NCBI RefSeq assembly: GCF_008014675.1 | Contig: NZ_VOXD01000034.1 | Span: 1 to 64,000 of the forward strand | Reading direction: 5' to 3' | Length of the DNA: 64,000 bases | DNA from: Neolewinella aurantiaca | GTDB taxonomy: Bacteria; Bacteroidota; Bacteroidia; Chitinophagales; Saprospiraceae | In this document: one piece after another, positions 17,723 through 26,403 of the stretch | Layout: each line of letters begins with the position of its first letter | Position numbering within the stretch: the first letter of the stretch is position 1 | The notes under the pieces: generated by a model | What the model saw: only the letters and a program-made list of their open reading frames with translations | Told to the model about the DNA's origin: nothing | Databases searched by the model: none | Made by a program: the position numbers and the translations under genes

Positions 17723-17857
17723 GGCGGGGCCGCAGGTGCCACGCACGTTGAACGGCAGCGGACGAGCCCTGAAGAACCGGTACCCAGGCTCGGGTGGTGT
17801 TCTGCTCCGCCATGGTTCCAACCGCGCTCTACCTCACCCTGCACCCGCGTCAGCGCC
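17723..17857. repeat. Inverted pair of dispersed motif copies 4 and 5
   Basis: The left copy (17723-17740, minus) reads GGCACCTGCGGCCCCGCC and the right copy (17840-17857, plus) reads TGCACCCGCGTCAGCGCC. They point outward from a 99-bp GC-rich centre with no credible gene, giving a miniature-element-like shape. The unit lies between the divergent amylase and carboxyltransferase genes, so each copy faces the nearest start codon. Confidence 0.55.
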
Positions 17858-17918
17858 CCTTCATACTGTCATAAATCCCAGTCATGTCGTACCTTCCGCC
17901 CTAAGCCCCAAACCAGAC

Positions 17919-19457
17919 ATGCAGAAACAAGAAATTTTAGCCCAAAAAATTGCCGAAGCCAACTTAGGCGGTGGCCAGGTAAGAATCGAGAAACAGCACC
18001 AGAAAGGTAAGCTTACCGCCCGCGAGCGGGTACACCTGCTGCTCGACCCCGGAAGTTTTGAAGAGATCGGCGCTTTAGTGACCCACCGTACGCATGACTT
18101 CGGCATGCAGGACCAGCTTTTCTACGGCGATGGTGTCGTTACCGGCCACGGTACCATCGGAGGCCGCCTCGTGTACGTTTTTGCCCAGGATTTCACCGTC
18201 TTCGGAGGAGCACTTTCCGAAACCCACGCCGAAAAAATATGTAAAGTGATGGATATGGCCGTCAAAACCGGCGCTCCTTTACTCGGCCTCAACGATTCCG
18301 GCGGCGCCCGTATTCAGGAAGGCGTCCGCTCGCTGGGCGGCTACGCCGATATTTTCTACCGCAACGTCCGGGCCTCGGGCGTGATTCCTCAGCTTTCAGC
18401 CATTATGGGCCCCTGCGCCGGCGGAGCTGTCTACTCGCCCGCCATGACCGATTTCACCGTGATGGTCGAGAACACCAGCTATATGTTCGTAACCGGCCCC
18501 AACGTAGTAAAGACCGTTACCAACGAGGAAGTCTCCAGCGAAGAACTAGGCGGCGCGAGCACCCACTCCACCAAGTCTGGCGTAACCCACCTCACGGCAG
18601 CGAATGATGTCGACTGCCTCAACAAGCTTAAAACACTGCTCAGCTACCTTCCGCAAAATTGCCAGGAAAAGCCAGCCGACCTCCCTTACCACCTCGGCAC
18701 TGAAATCAGGGAGCAACTCGAAAACCTCGTACCGGAATCGGCCAACCAGCCCTACGATATGCGCAACGTTATCGAAGGCATAATCGACGAGGGGAGCTTC
18801 TTCGAAATTCATGAAAACTACGCCGATAATATCGTTGTCGGCTTCGCTCGCCTGGCGGGTAAATCCATCGGCATCGTGGCCAACCAACCAATGAGCCTTG
18901 CGGGTGTGCTCGACGTGGAATCGAGCAAAAAAGCCGCCCGCTTTACCCGTACCTGCGACTGTTTCAACGTCCCGCTGCTGGTGCTCGTCGATGTTCCCGG
19001 CTTCCTGCCCGGGACGGACCAGGAATGGAGCGGTATCATTACCAACGGAGCTAAACTCCTCTATGCCCTCAGCGAAGCCACCGTGCCACGGATTACCGTA
19101 ATTACGCGCAAAGCATACGGAGGAGCGTACGATGTGATGAACTCCAAACACATCGGTGCCGACCTGAATTTCGCCTGGCCCACGGCTGAGATTGCCGTAA
19201 TGGGCGCCAAAGGCGCCTCTGAAATCATCTTTCGCCGCGAAATTAAAGCCGCTGAAGACCCGGCCGCCAAGCTCGCCGAAAAGGAAGCTGACTACGCCGA
19301 AAAGTTTGCCAACCCCTACCGGGCCGCGCAACGCGGCTTCATCGATGAAGTCATTTTGCCCAAAGAAACGCGGCGTAAGCTGATCCGTGGTTTTGCCGTA
19401 CTCGAAGGTAAGGTGGTGGAAGGGCCAAAGCGGAAACACGGAAATATCCCCCTCTAA
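17919..19457 (+). CDS. pccB: Acyl-CoA carboxylase carboxyltransferase subunit (propionyl-CoA type)
   Basis: The 512-residue crotonase-fold enzyme moves the carboxyl group from biotin to acyl-CoA, making methylmalonyl-CoA. Both halves are present: N-terminal [20 protein letters not shown] and [22 protein letters not shown] with the oxyanion-forming glycines, and C-terminal [29 protein letters not shown] and [13 protein letters not shown]. Length and blocks match PccB/MmdA. The frame extends to an ATG at 17736, but that extension is low-complexity, crosses a dispersed-motif pair, and is rejected. Carrier and biotin carboxylase partners lie at 6698 and 8199, so the complex is encoded at two loci 8 kb apart. 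Confidence 0.93.
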   Translation: MQKQEILAQKIAEANLGGGQVRIEKQHQKGKLTARERVHLLLDPGSFEEIGALVTHRTHDFGMQDQLFYGDGVVTGHGTIGGRLVYVFAQDFTVFGGALSETHAEKICKVMDMAVKTGAPLLGLNDSGGARIQEGVRSLGGYADIFYRNVRASGVIPQLSAIMGPCAGGAVYSPAMTDFTVMVENTSYMFVTGPNVVKTVTNEEVSSEELGGASTHSTKSGVTHLTAANDVDCLNKLKTLLSYLPQNCQEKPADLPYHLGTEIREQLENLVPESANQPYDMRNVIEGIIDEGSFFEIHENYADNIVVGFARLAGKSIGIVANQPMSLAGVLDVESSKKAARFTRTCDCFNVPLLVLVDVPGFLPGTDQEWSGIITNGAKLLYALSEATVPRITVITRKAYGGAYDVMNSKHIGADLNFAWPTAEIAVMGAKGASEIIFRREIKAAEDPAAKLAEKEADYAEKFANPYRAAQRGFIDEVILPKETRRKLIRGFAVLEGKVVEGPKRKHGNIPL

Positions 19458-19629
19458 GAGATTGTCCGGGTTATTGCCGCTGAAGTTGAGTTCCGGCAAT
19501 GCCCCCCGACGGTTTCTTCTTTACGGAGTTAATGTATCCACCGATAAGCCAGCATCTTTAAGTATCTCTTAACTGTGGGCAAGATGGCATTTCCATGACA
19601 AAGTGGTATGTTTACGTAAATATTCCGCT

Positions 19630-20859
19630 ATGAATAAGCTCCTTACTCTGATAACACTTGGTGGCATTGGTCTTTCCCTTACCAGCTGCCTCGAGGAAAA
19701 TATTACAGTTGTATCTCCCGATGTAGATGGTTACAGCAATCCGCAGTCTCTTGAGTTTAACGAGTCTGAATACGCCACGCTGAGCCAGACCCTGGATATT
19801 GACCGGGTAATAACCATGTCTTCGGTCAACGTGCCCTTGCACATAGGGATGACTTCAGGCCTGAGTACCGTAGATCAAACTTCTTCCGATGCCCGCAAAG
19901 CACTCCTCGGGCGTGTGCTCTTTCACGACAGCCGCCTCTCCGCTACCGGCGAGACGACCTGTGAATCGTGCCACAAGCAGGCCGCTGCCTTCTCCGACGA
20001 TGTAGCCTTCAGTAGGGGCATCAACGGTGCGGTTACCAAGCGTAACTCTATTGCGCTGGGCTCTGTGCCCACTTTCGCTCCGGTCATCAGCGGCTACGGA
20101 AGCTCGGGCGACGAACAAACCGCCAGCGTTGACGGTGACGTGAAGTTCTTCTGGGACGAACGTGCCAATACTATTAAAGAGCAGTCTGAAGCAACCATCC
20201 AGGATGAACTGGAAATGGGCAAAGACCTCCACGAACTTTCCAGTGAGTTGAAGAACCTTGAAATGTACAAGATTCTTAGCATGAAAGCCTTTGGTACAAC
20301 AGACCTTACACCGGATCGAATAACGCTTGCCCTCGAGAAATTCACGAGCTCTATCGTTTCGATGAATACCCGCTTTGATGAAATGCGGGATCAGGAGCTC
20401 TTCGGTGGGCCGAGTACAGTTTTTAGCCCCGAAGAACGCCTGGGAGCACAACTCTTCCGTCAGAACTGTTCCACTTGCCACGGCGACGAAATGGGTAAAC
20501 CACGGATTAATGTTGCCAGCAACGGTCTCGACGAGGTTTATACCGACAAAGGAGTTGGAGCACTAAGCGGGAATTTGCGGGAAAGCGGAGTCTTTAAAGT
20601 TCCTTTCCTCCGTAATGTAGCCCTTACCGGGCCGTACATGCACGATGGTCGTTTCGAGACTCTCCGCGAGGTCATCGACCACTACAGTGAAGGTATCCAG
20701 GACCACATCAATCTCCACCCTTTCCTGAAGGAGAACAACCGTCCCCGCCGGATGAACTTCACGGAGAACGAAAAAGACGCCCTCATCGCTTTCCTCAACA
20801 TGGCTACCGATCATACTGTGCTGACAGACCCTAAACTGTCTGACCCGTTCAGGCAGTAG
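19630..20859 (+). CDS. Di-haem cytochrome c peroxidase/MauG-like lipoprotein
   Basis: The 409-residue periplasmic protein starts with an SPII signal (LGGIGLSLTSC, Cys at 20) and has two haem c sites: CESCH at 111-115 and CSTCH at 280-284. GRVLFHDSRLSATGETTCESCHKQAAAFSDD is the hallmark of bacterial di-haem peroxidases. The distal Met/His region FLRNVALTGPYMHDGRFETL with the nearby DHYSEG also fits. It either reduces H2O2 with electrons from a cytochrome or performs MauG-like protein oxidation; sequence alone does not separate these. The start at 19630 is chosen for the signal peptide. Confidence 0.9.
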   Translation: MNKLLTLITLGGIGLSLTSCLEENITVVSPDVDGYSNPQSLEFNESEYATLSQTLDIDRVITMSSVNVPLHIGMTSGLSTVDQTSSDARKALLGRVLFHDSRLSATGETTCESCHKQAAAFSDDVAFSRGINGAVTKRNSIALGSVPTFAPVISGYGSSGDEQTASVDGDVKFFWDERANTIKEQSEATIQDELEMGKDLHELSSELKNLEMYKILSMKAFGTTDLTPDRITLALEKFTSSIVSMNTRFDEMRDQELFGGPSTVFSPEERLGAQLFRQNCSTCHGDEMGKPRINVASNGLDEVYTDKGVGALSGNLRESGVFKVPFLRNVALTGPYMHDGRFETLREVIDHYSEGIQDHINLHPFLKENNRPRRMNFTENEKDALIAFLNMATDHTVLTDPKLSDPFRQ

Positions 20860-20877
20860 CCTTTCCCAGAGGGATTG

Positions 20878-20921
20878 AATTATAAAAGCCAGGTTGCCGT
20901 TGCAACCTGGCTTTTATAATT
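20878..20921. terminator. 20-bp perfect terminator hairpin
   Basis: The arms 20878-20897 and 20902-20921 are exactly complementary around CGTT, with a GC core GCCAGGTTGC and A/T-rich feet that supply the T-run (CTTTTATAATT). It ends 6 bp before the start of the next gene, so it separates the peroxidase from the aldolase transcript tightly. Confidence 0.8.
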
Positions 20922-20927
20922 TGCGGC

Positions 20928-22043
20928 ATGCTCGAAAATATAACCTCTCCCACTCTTCTCGTCGACCAGAGTAAAGTAAACCGTAACGTACAACGGATGG
21001 CCGATCGTGCGCTCCGTCATAACCTCACGCTCCGCCCGCATTTCAAAACCCATCAATCGGGTGAAGTGGGCGAATGGGTACGGTCCTTTGGGGTCAATTC
21101 CATTACGGTCACCAGCCTGCGGATGGCACGCGAATTTGCGCAGTGTGGCTGGGAAGACATCACTATTGCTATGCCATTGAACCCGCGCGAACTCCCCGGT
21201 ATCGGGGAGCTTGCTCAGCAAGTTTACCTGAGTGTTTTTCTCGTTGATCCCGAGACCGCAGGTAAACTCAGCAAAGAGATTGCTAAGCAGATCGGTTACT
21301 TCATCGAGCTCGACGCCGGCTACGGCCGCTCGGGCGTAAAGATTGAAAACCTCAACTTAATTGCTGCAATCATTGAAGCTGCCGGCAATCACCACTGTCG
21401 TGGCTTTTATGTGCACAGCGGACATACCTACGAGGCGGGCGACAAGCAGGAAATCGACCAGATTCACGAAGGGCTGATGCGCAAGATTGCAAACCTGAAA
21501 AGTGGACTCTCACGACTCGCCGGAACTCATCCCTCAGGACCCGTGCGGACCAGACTGGCACAAACGTTCGAATTTGCCATTGGCGATACTCCCGCGTGCA
21601 GCACACAGGAGAGCTTCAACCATATCACCAGTATTGGACCCGGTAACTTCGTGTATTACGATTTAGTACAAGCCGGGCTTGGCGCCTGCTCTACGGACGA
21701 TATCGCGGTATGCCTCGCCGCGCCTGTGGTGCAGGTTTTACCACATAAAAATCAGGCAATCGTTCATGCCGGGTGGGTTCAGCTGGGTAAAGACCGACTT
21801 CCGGATGGCACCCACGGCAGGGTCGTAAAACTGAAAGAGGATGGCTCATGGAGTGCTTCTCTTGCTGACTGCGTTGTCCTGAAACTGAGCCAGGAGCACG
21901 GGACCCTGCAGCTCACGACAGAAGTACTGCAGGAACTCTCTCCGGGCGACCTGCTCGGCATCCTGCCCGTCCATGCCTGCGCTACGGTCCACGGGATGCG
22001 CGCAACGGGTGAGCAACTCATCATCGCCGCTCCGGGAGACTGA
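20928..22043 (+). CDS. PLP-dependent D-threonine aldolase/D-serine dehydratase-like enzyme
   Basis: The 371-residue fold-III PLP enzyme has an alanine-racemase-type barrel with the PLP Lys at residue 40 in LRPHFKTHQS, the YFIELDAGYGRSGV segment, and a C-terminal beta domain ending ILPVHACATVHGMR. The HxC pair there is the metal-binding site of D-threonine aldolases and eukaryotic-type D-serine dehydratases. It probably cleaves or dehydrates D-3-hydroxy amino acids. It stands alone between two hairpins, so it forms a single-gene unit. Confidence 0.88.
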   Translation: MLENITSPTLLVDQSKVNRNVQRMADRALRHNLTLRPHFKTHQSGEVGEWVRSFGVNSITVTSLRMAREFAQCGWEDITIAMPLNPRELPGIGELAQQVYLSVFLVDPETAGKLSKEIAKQIGYFIELDAGYGRSGVKIENLNLIAAIIEAAGNHHCRGFYVHSGHTYEAGDKQEIDQIHEGLMRKIANLKSGLSRLAGTHPSGPVRTRLAQTFEFAIGDTPACSTQESFNHITSIGPGNFVYYDLVQAGLGACSTDDIAVCLAAPVVQVLPHKNQAIVHAGWVQLGKDRLPDGTHGRVVKLKEDGSWSASLADCVVLKLSQEHGTLQLTTEVLQELSPGDLLGILPVHACATVHGMRATGEQLIIAAPGD

Positions 22044-22053
22044 CTTCTGATAA

Positions 22054-22110
22054 TAAAAAAACACCCGGTGAACAGAGTGAGCGATATTGCTCTTTCTGTC
22101 CGCCGGGTGT
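22054..22110 (-). terminator. Terminator of the TlpA-like gene
   Basis: ACACCCGG (22061-22068) pairs with CCGGGTGT (22103-22110), with partial pairing inside, and the seven A residues just left of it become a T-run on the minus strand, the direction of the gene at 22163. It may also stop plus-strand read-through from the aldolase. Confidence 0.75.
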
Positions 22111-22162
22111 ATTCGGGAGTCTTCCTGCAGGGAAGTTTCGCTGAAATTTTTCAGCAGGATAT

Positions 22163-23284
22163 TTAGATCACTTCCTGAAGAGCTTTCTCTATGGAAGCTG
22201 CGCCGCGCAGGCCAACAGCTGCGATCTTACCTTCGCGGTCAATCAGGAAGGTCTTCGGGATACCACGCACACCGTAGAGGCGACCTGCGGTACTTTCCCA
22301 CTTAGTAAGTTCACTTACGTGGTAAGGCCAGCTAAGTTGGTCTCTGGCGATAGCATCGGTCCAGCGCTTCTTCTGTCCCTCCTGACCTTGAGCAATCTGC
22401 TCCGGGGTCATGTTAGCGGTGCGGCGCGAGTCGAGCCCGTCGAGGCTTACGCTGTAGATGGTAAATCCATCTTTCTTGTACTTGTCGTACACCTTCACTA
22501 CGTTAGGGTTCTCGCGGCGGCAAGGTCCGCACCAGCTTGCCCAGAAATCGAGCAGTACCACCTGACCTTTCAGGTCAGAGAGGGTGTATTTTTCACCAGT
22601 AGGGCTTGGCAGAGAAATGTCCGGAGCCGGCATACCAACCCGAATGGTTTCGCTGGCCTGCTGCTGAGCGATCTGGCCCTGCATGGCGCGCACGAAAGAA
22701 GCGTAGTTGGCCTGAAGCGGCGAGCTTGCGGGCAGACGCTTCAGTGCTTCTGCGTGAACCGGCATTCCGGCAGCCCCGGCGCGGGAAAGGGTGTTAAAGG
22801 CAATGAATGCACCAGTTTCAGGATTGTCGACGGTCTTAACGATCTCTTCGATGTCTTCAATCTTTACTGTTCCCTGGTTGAGGTTTTTCATTACGGCAAC
22901 CATCTCCTCTGCATCCTCAGAGCCGGAGATGTCGAAGTTGTATTTTCCGAACTCAGCAACGTCGCCTTTGATCTCAATCTGGTGATCATCTTCATCGAGC
23001 GCGATGACTGCTTTCTGTGCTCCAACACGGATCTGGTAAATCCCCGGTTTGAGACCGTCAACAAAGCCAAACGCAAAATTACCGTTGCCATCGACAGGGG
23101 TGTTGGCAAGTACTTCGTTCGCGGTGTTGATGCCAACACGATCGAGGTAGACGTTGAGGTTAGCTGCATTCGTCAGCTCGCCTTTGATGAGGGTGCCGGA
23201 AGTAGCTACACCACCCGACTGGCAGGTAAAGAGCGTCATGCTGATGGCCAATAAGGCCAAAAGAGATGAAAATTTCATGTTCAT
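22163..23284 (-). CDS. TlpA-type thiol-disulfide oxidoreductase with DUF4369-like domain
   Basis: The 373-residue exported protein has a lipoprotein-type signal (SLLALLAISMTLFTC, Cys at about 21). Residues 30-130 resemble the DUF4369 beta domain common in Bacteroidota (SGTLIKGELTNAANLNVYLDRVG). The C-terminal thioredoxin domain (about 225-373) has MPAPDISLPSPTGEKYTLSDLKGQVVLLDFWASWCGPCRRENPN with the CGPC active site and cis-Pro in RGIPKTFLID. It acts in the periplasm in disulfide reduction or cytochrome maturation. Two Met codons two apart leave the exact start uncertain. Confidence 0.9.
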   Translation of the reverse strand: MNMKFSSLLALLAISMTLFTCQSGGVATSGTLIKGELTNAANLNVYLDRVGINTANEVLANTPVDGNGNFAFGFVDGLKPGIYQIRVGAQKAVIALDEDDHQIEIKGDVAEFGKYNFDISGSEDAEEMVAVMKNLNQGTVKIEDIEEIVKTVDNPETGAFIAFNTLSRAGAAGMPVHAEALKRLPASSPLQANYASFVRAMQGQIAQQQASETIRVGMPAPDISLPSPTGEKYTLSDLKGQVVLLDFWASWCGPCRRENPNVVKVYDKYKKDGFTIYSVSLDGLDSRRTANMTPEQIAQGQEGQKKRWTDAIARDQLSWPYHVSELTKWESTAGRLYGVRGIPKTFLIDREGKIAAVGLRGAASIEKALQEVI

Positions 23285-23418
23285 TAGATTTTTTAAGTCA
23301 AGGTATGAGAGCCAGTATTAGTTGAGCTCAATAAGACAAAGGTAAGTATTTCACATAAAACTACAAATGTCGTATTTGTTAATCGATGCCAAATACCGCA
23401 GACAGAGAGGGCAACCCC

Positions 23419-23426
23419 TACCTTTG
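23419..23426 (+). promoter_or_regulatory. TACCTTTG -7 promoter box immediately before rlmF
   Basis: It matches the Bacteroidota consensus TAnnTTTG and lies 4 bp before the ATG at 23431, which implies a leaderless or nearly leaderless mRNA and argues for that start over the ATG at 23386. A TTG at the usual -33 distance is not seen. Confidence 0.4.
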
Positions 23427-23430
23427 TGGT

Positions 23431-24321
23431 ATGCATCCCAAAAACCGCTACGCAGAACCCCATGATTTTGTCGGATTAGCCGCAATTGTACCCGATTTGG
23501 CCAGCTACTCCATTACAACGCCGGACGGTCGAAGCAGCCTCGATTTCACGCATCCGCAGGCGGTTCGCCTGCTCAATAAAGCGTTGTTGATCAGGGATTA
23601 CGGCCTGAAATACTGGGATATTCCGGAAGGAAACCTTTGCCCGGGTGTTCCCGGAAGGCTCGACTACATTCATGCCATCGGTGATCTTTTGGGAGACGAT
23701 ACGGCGCGGACGCAGGGTGCAAAGAAAGGTAAACAACCACCGGTCTTCGGCCTCGATGTCGGAACGGGCGCATCGCTCATTTATCCCATCCTGGGCCATA
23801 AAGAATATGGCTGGCGGATGGTAGGAACCGACGTGGATGCCACTTCGCTGAAGGTCGCCACAGCCATCGCTCAGTTTAACCCCGGCCTGAAAAACGGCAT
23901 CATCGTCAGAAAGCAAACCGACCGGCGGGCCATCTTCCGTAACGTCATTCTGCGGGGAGAGCACTTCACCTTCACGATGTGCAACCCGCCCTTTTTTGAT
24001 TCCGCAGAAGCGGCCCGCGCAGCGGCCGGGCTGAAATGGAAAAAACTGGGCGTAGAAGCTGCAGCCTCCCCCACCCTGAACTTTGGCGGCCAGGCCAACG
24101 AACTGTGGACCGAAGGCGGAGAGCCTGCTTTCCTCCGGCAAATGATTCAGGAATCGACCGGTTTCGGGGAGCAGGTAGACTGGTTTACGACCCTGGTATC
24201 CAAGAAAGGCTACCTGAAAATTGCTGAGATCGAGTTTGGTCGGCACGGAATCACCCAAACCAAGGTTATTGGTATCGGGCGGGGCGGCAAGCTCCGACGG
24301 ATCCTCTGCTGGAAAGTTTGA
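23431..24321 (+). CDS. rlmF: 23S rRNA (adenine(1618)-N6)-methyltransferase RlmF
   Basis: About 296 residues. The opening MHPKNRYAEPHDF, then LDFTHPQAVRLLNKALLIRDYGLKYWDIPEGNLCPGVPGRLDYIHAIGDLL, is diagnostic of RlmF. The SAM-binding GLDVGTGASLIYPILG and the catalytic NPPF motif (MCNPPFFDS) follow, with the family-specific ELWTEGGEPAFLRQMIQES. It methylates A1618 (E. coli numbering) of 23S rRNA in the ribosomal large subunit. The start at 23431 fits the family's N terminus; the frame is open 15 codons further up. Confidence 0.93.
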   Translation: MHPKNRYAEPHDFVGLAAIVPDLASYSITTPDGRSSLDFTHPQAVRLLNKALLIRDYGLKYWDIPEGNLCPGVPGRLDYIHAIGDLLGDDTARTQGAKKGKQPPVFGLDVGTGASLIYPILGHKEYGWRMVGTDVDATSLKVATAIAQFNPGLKNGIIVRKQTDRRAIFRNVILRGEHFTFTMCNPPFFDSAEAARAAAGLKWKKLGVEAAASPTLNFGGQANELWTEGGEPAFLRQMIQESTGFGEQVDWFTTLVSKKGYLKIAEIEFGRHGITQTKVIGIGRGGKLRRILCWKV

Positions 24322-24422
24322 AAGCGACCCACGCTGCCCCTCCAGTCGCGTAATCAGTTCGCAGAAGTTCAGTCGGAGTGAAACTCCTCTACCGCTGTAC
24401 AGCCGGCCTTTAAACGAAATAT

Positions 24423-24440
24423 TGCACCTGCGTGCGCGCC
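24423..24440 (+). repeat. Dispersed motif copy 6 (TGCACCTGCGTGCGCGCC)
   Basis: Exact match to the consensus, in the short gap between the convergent rlmF and marC-like genes and 12 bp from the latter's end. Confidence 0.65.
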
Positions 24441-24451
24441 AGATGGTTTGC

Positions 24452-25078
24452 TTAGAGCATACTGGAGACCAGCGAAACGACTCCTGCAATCAGCATCTCG
24501 ATGCCGATGGCCATTACCAGGAAGCCCATAATACGACTGAGGGCAGCCAAACCACCGCGCCCCAGGAGGTTGAACAGCGCCGGAGCGAAGTGCAGCACTA
24601 CCCAGATGAGCAGGGCCATTGTGGCAATAACGCCAATGATGAGGCCCCGGCTTACCCATTCGCTCTGTTGTGCAAATAAACTGATCAGGAGAGAAATACT
24701 GCCCGGCCCTGAAAGCATGGGCATTGCCATCGGGGTAAAACTGACGTCTTCCGCCTCCATCGCTTCTACCTCGACGCCTTCGCTGATGCGTCGTTCCTCG
24801 AACTTGCTGTTCAGCAGGCCGTAACCGCTGTTGACGATGATGAGGCCACCCGCAATGCGTAGGGCATTGAGGCTGATGCCGAAGAAGTTGAGAATATAGG
24901 TGCCCGCAAAAAAGAAGACCACCAGAATGAGCATGAACCACATCGCTGTTTTACGAGCCGTTACTTCACGATGACTCTTACTGCTGTTGGAGGTCAGCGT
25001 GAGGTATATGGGCACCGCACCCAGTGGGTTTACCACAGAAAACAATGAGCCAAGGGTGGCCAGGAAAAATGTGAGCAA
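24452..25078 (-). CDS. MarC-family inner-membrane protein
   Basis: The 208-residue protein has six predicted membrane helices. Family blocks are clear: FSVVNPLGAVPIYLTLT near the N terminus, ISLNALRIAGGLIIVNSGYGLL in the middle, TPMAMPMLSGPGSISLLI, and SRIMGFLVMAIGIEMLIAGV at the end. MarC/YhgN proteins are integral membrane proteins of unknown transport function, and despite the name are not established antibiotic exporters. It is monocistronic, convergent with rlmF. Confidence 0.9.
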   Translation of the reverse strand: MLTFFLATLGSLFSVVNPLGAVPIYLTLTSNSSKSHREVTARKTAMWFMLILVVFFFAGTYILNFFGISLNALRIAGGLIIVNSGYGLLNSKFEERRISEGVEVEAMEAEDVSFTPMAMPMLSGPGSISLLISLFAQQSEWVSRGLIIGVIATMALLIWVVLHFAPALFNLLGRGGLAALSRIMGFLVMAIGIEMLIAGVVSLVSSML

Positions 25079-25338
25079 TTAAGGAGAATTTAGTCCGTTA
25101 GTCGTTTGGTGTTTTTTTCCGACGCAGGAACAATGAAAAAGGCACCAACGCTTTATTCAGGGGTAAGGTTGCAAAAGGTACATTTGTTTGGTGGATCCGG
25201 AGAAGATTTCCCCGCATGGCCCTCAGGGCCATTTATCACGAAACAACGGGCTTTATTTGCTCAAACTCTGCGGGCGTCGTATCATCAGGCGAACAAATCG
25301 ACTAATCCGGGTTTTTACCTGCAAACCAAGCACACTCC

Positions 25339-26301
25339 ATGAAGAAAATTGGCATCCTATACGGCCGTGAACGGTCCTTCCCTCCTGCGGTAATTCAGCG
25401 CATCAACGACATGAACGTTGACGGTATCACCGCAGAACCAGTAATGATCGATAAGTGCGGTCAGGGCCTCAACCCAGGTTACGCCGTTATCATTGACCGA
25501 ATCAGTCAGGACGTACCTTTTTACCGCGCGATGCTGAAGAACGCCGCCGCTACCGGTACAGCTGTAATCAATAACCCTTTCTGGTGGAGCGCCGACGAGA
25601 AATTCTTCAACAACGTGCTTAGTGTGGGAGGTCTTGATGTTCCGGTGCCTAAAACCGTTCTTCTCCCCAGCTTCGAAAAACCCGACGACACATCGGACGA
25701 ATCGTTCACCAACCTCGCCCATCCGCTGGACTGGGAAAGCATGTTCAATTACATAGGCTGGCCGGCATGGACCAAACCACACGACGGTGGCGGCTGGAAA
25801 TCTGTTTACAAATGCAACGGCCCTGAGGATCTCTGGAAAGCGCACGCAGAAACCGGTCAACTCGTCATGATGCTGCAGGAAAACATCACCTTCACAAGCT
25901 ACTTCCGCTGCTACTGCATCGGCCGCAAATACGTGAAGATTATGCACTACGAACCCCGCAACGAATTCCTGGACCGCTACAACTGCCATCACGAGGTCTC
26001 CGACGAATTGATGCAACAAATGCACGACTACGTCATCAAAATCAACGAATGGCTGGGCTACGACTTCAACACGGTCGAGTTTGCCGTTCGTGACGGCATA
26101 CCTTACGCCATCGACTTCTGTAATCCTGCCCCCGATGCCGATAAGTTCAGTGTGGGAGAAGAAAACTTCAACTGGGTGATCGAGCACGCCGCCAAGTACG
26201 CCATCGAGCGGGCACAGGCACAGGAACCAGGCAAGAGCAACCTTACCTGGGGTAAGTTTATCCAGCAGTCGGTTGCAGGTACTTATGACTCACGGCGGTA
26301 A
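25339..26301 (+). CDS. ATP-grasp superfamily ligase-like protein
   Basis: A 320-residue cytoplasmic protein. A pre-ATP-grasp domain (KKIGILYGRERSFPPAVIQRIN) is followed by ATP-grasp elements: PVPKTVLLPS, the substrate/ATP lid around WPAWTKPHDGGGWKSVYKCNG, VMMLQENITFTSYFRCYCIGRKY, and the metal-binding FNTVEFAVRDGIPYAIDFCNPAPDAD (Glu...Asp/Asn). The family resembles RimK/glutathione-synthetase-like enzymes that join a carboxylate to an amine; the substrates are unknown. A 260-bp non-coding lead lies upstream and a clear terminator downstream, so it is a single-gene unit. Confidence 0.82.
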   Translation: MKKIGILYGRERSFPPAVIQRINDMNVDGITAEPVMIDKCGQGLNPGYAVIIDRISQDVPFYRAMLKNAAATGTAVINNPFWWSADEKFFNNVLSVGGLDVPVPKTVLLPSFEKPDDTSDESFTNLAHPLDWESMFNYIGWPAWTKPHDGGGWKSVYKCNGPEDLWKAHAETGQLVMMLQENITFTSYFRCYCIGRKYVKIMHYEPRNEFLDRYNCHHEVSDELMQQMHDYVIKINEWLGYDFNTVEFAVRDGIPYAIDFCNPAPDADKFSVGEENFNWVIEHAAKYAIERAQAQEPGKSNLTWGKFIQQSVAGTYDSRR

Positions 26302-26337
26302 TCTCTGTTACCGCCAGGTGCTGCACATCCAGCATAG

Positions 26338-26375
26338 AAAACCCTTCTTTCCCGTCGATCGGAAAGAAGGGTTTT
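26338..26375. terminator. Intrinsic terminator after the ATP-grasp gene
   Basis: ACCCTTCTTTCC (26341-26352) is exactly complementary to GGAAAGAAGGGT (26361-26372), followed by a T-run on the plus strand and preceded by an A-run, so it can act in both directions. Confidence 0.85.
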
Positions 26376-26403
26376 TAATTTAAGCTGATGGCTGAAGCCG
26401 TAA

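Noticed and set aside
17736-17918. N-terminal extension of the carboxyltransferase frame
   Set aside because: It is Pro/Arg-rich, overlaps an inverted motif pair, and the family begins at the Met at 17919.
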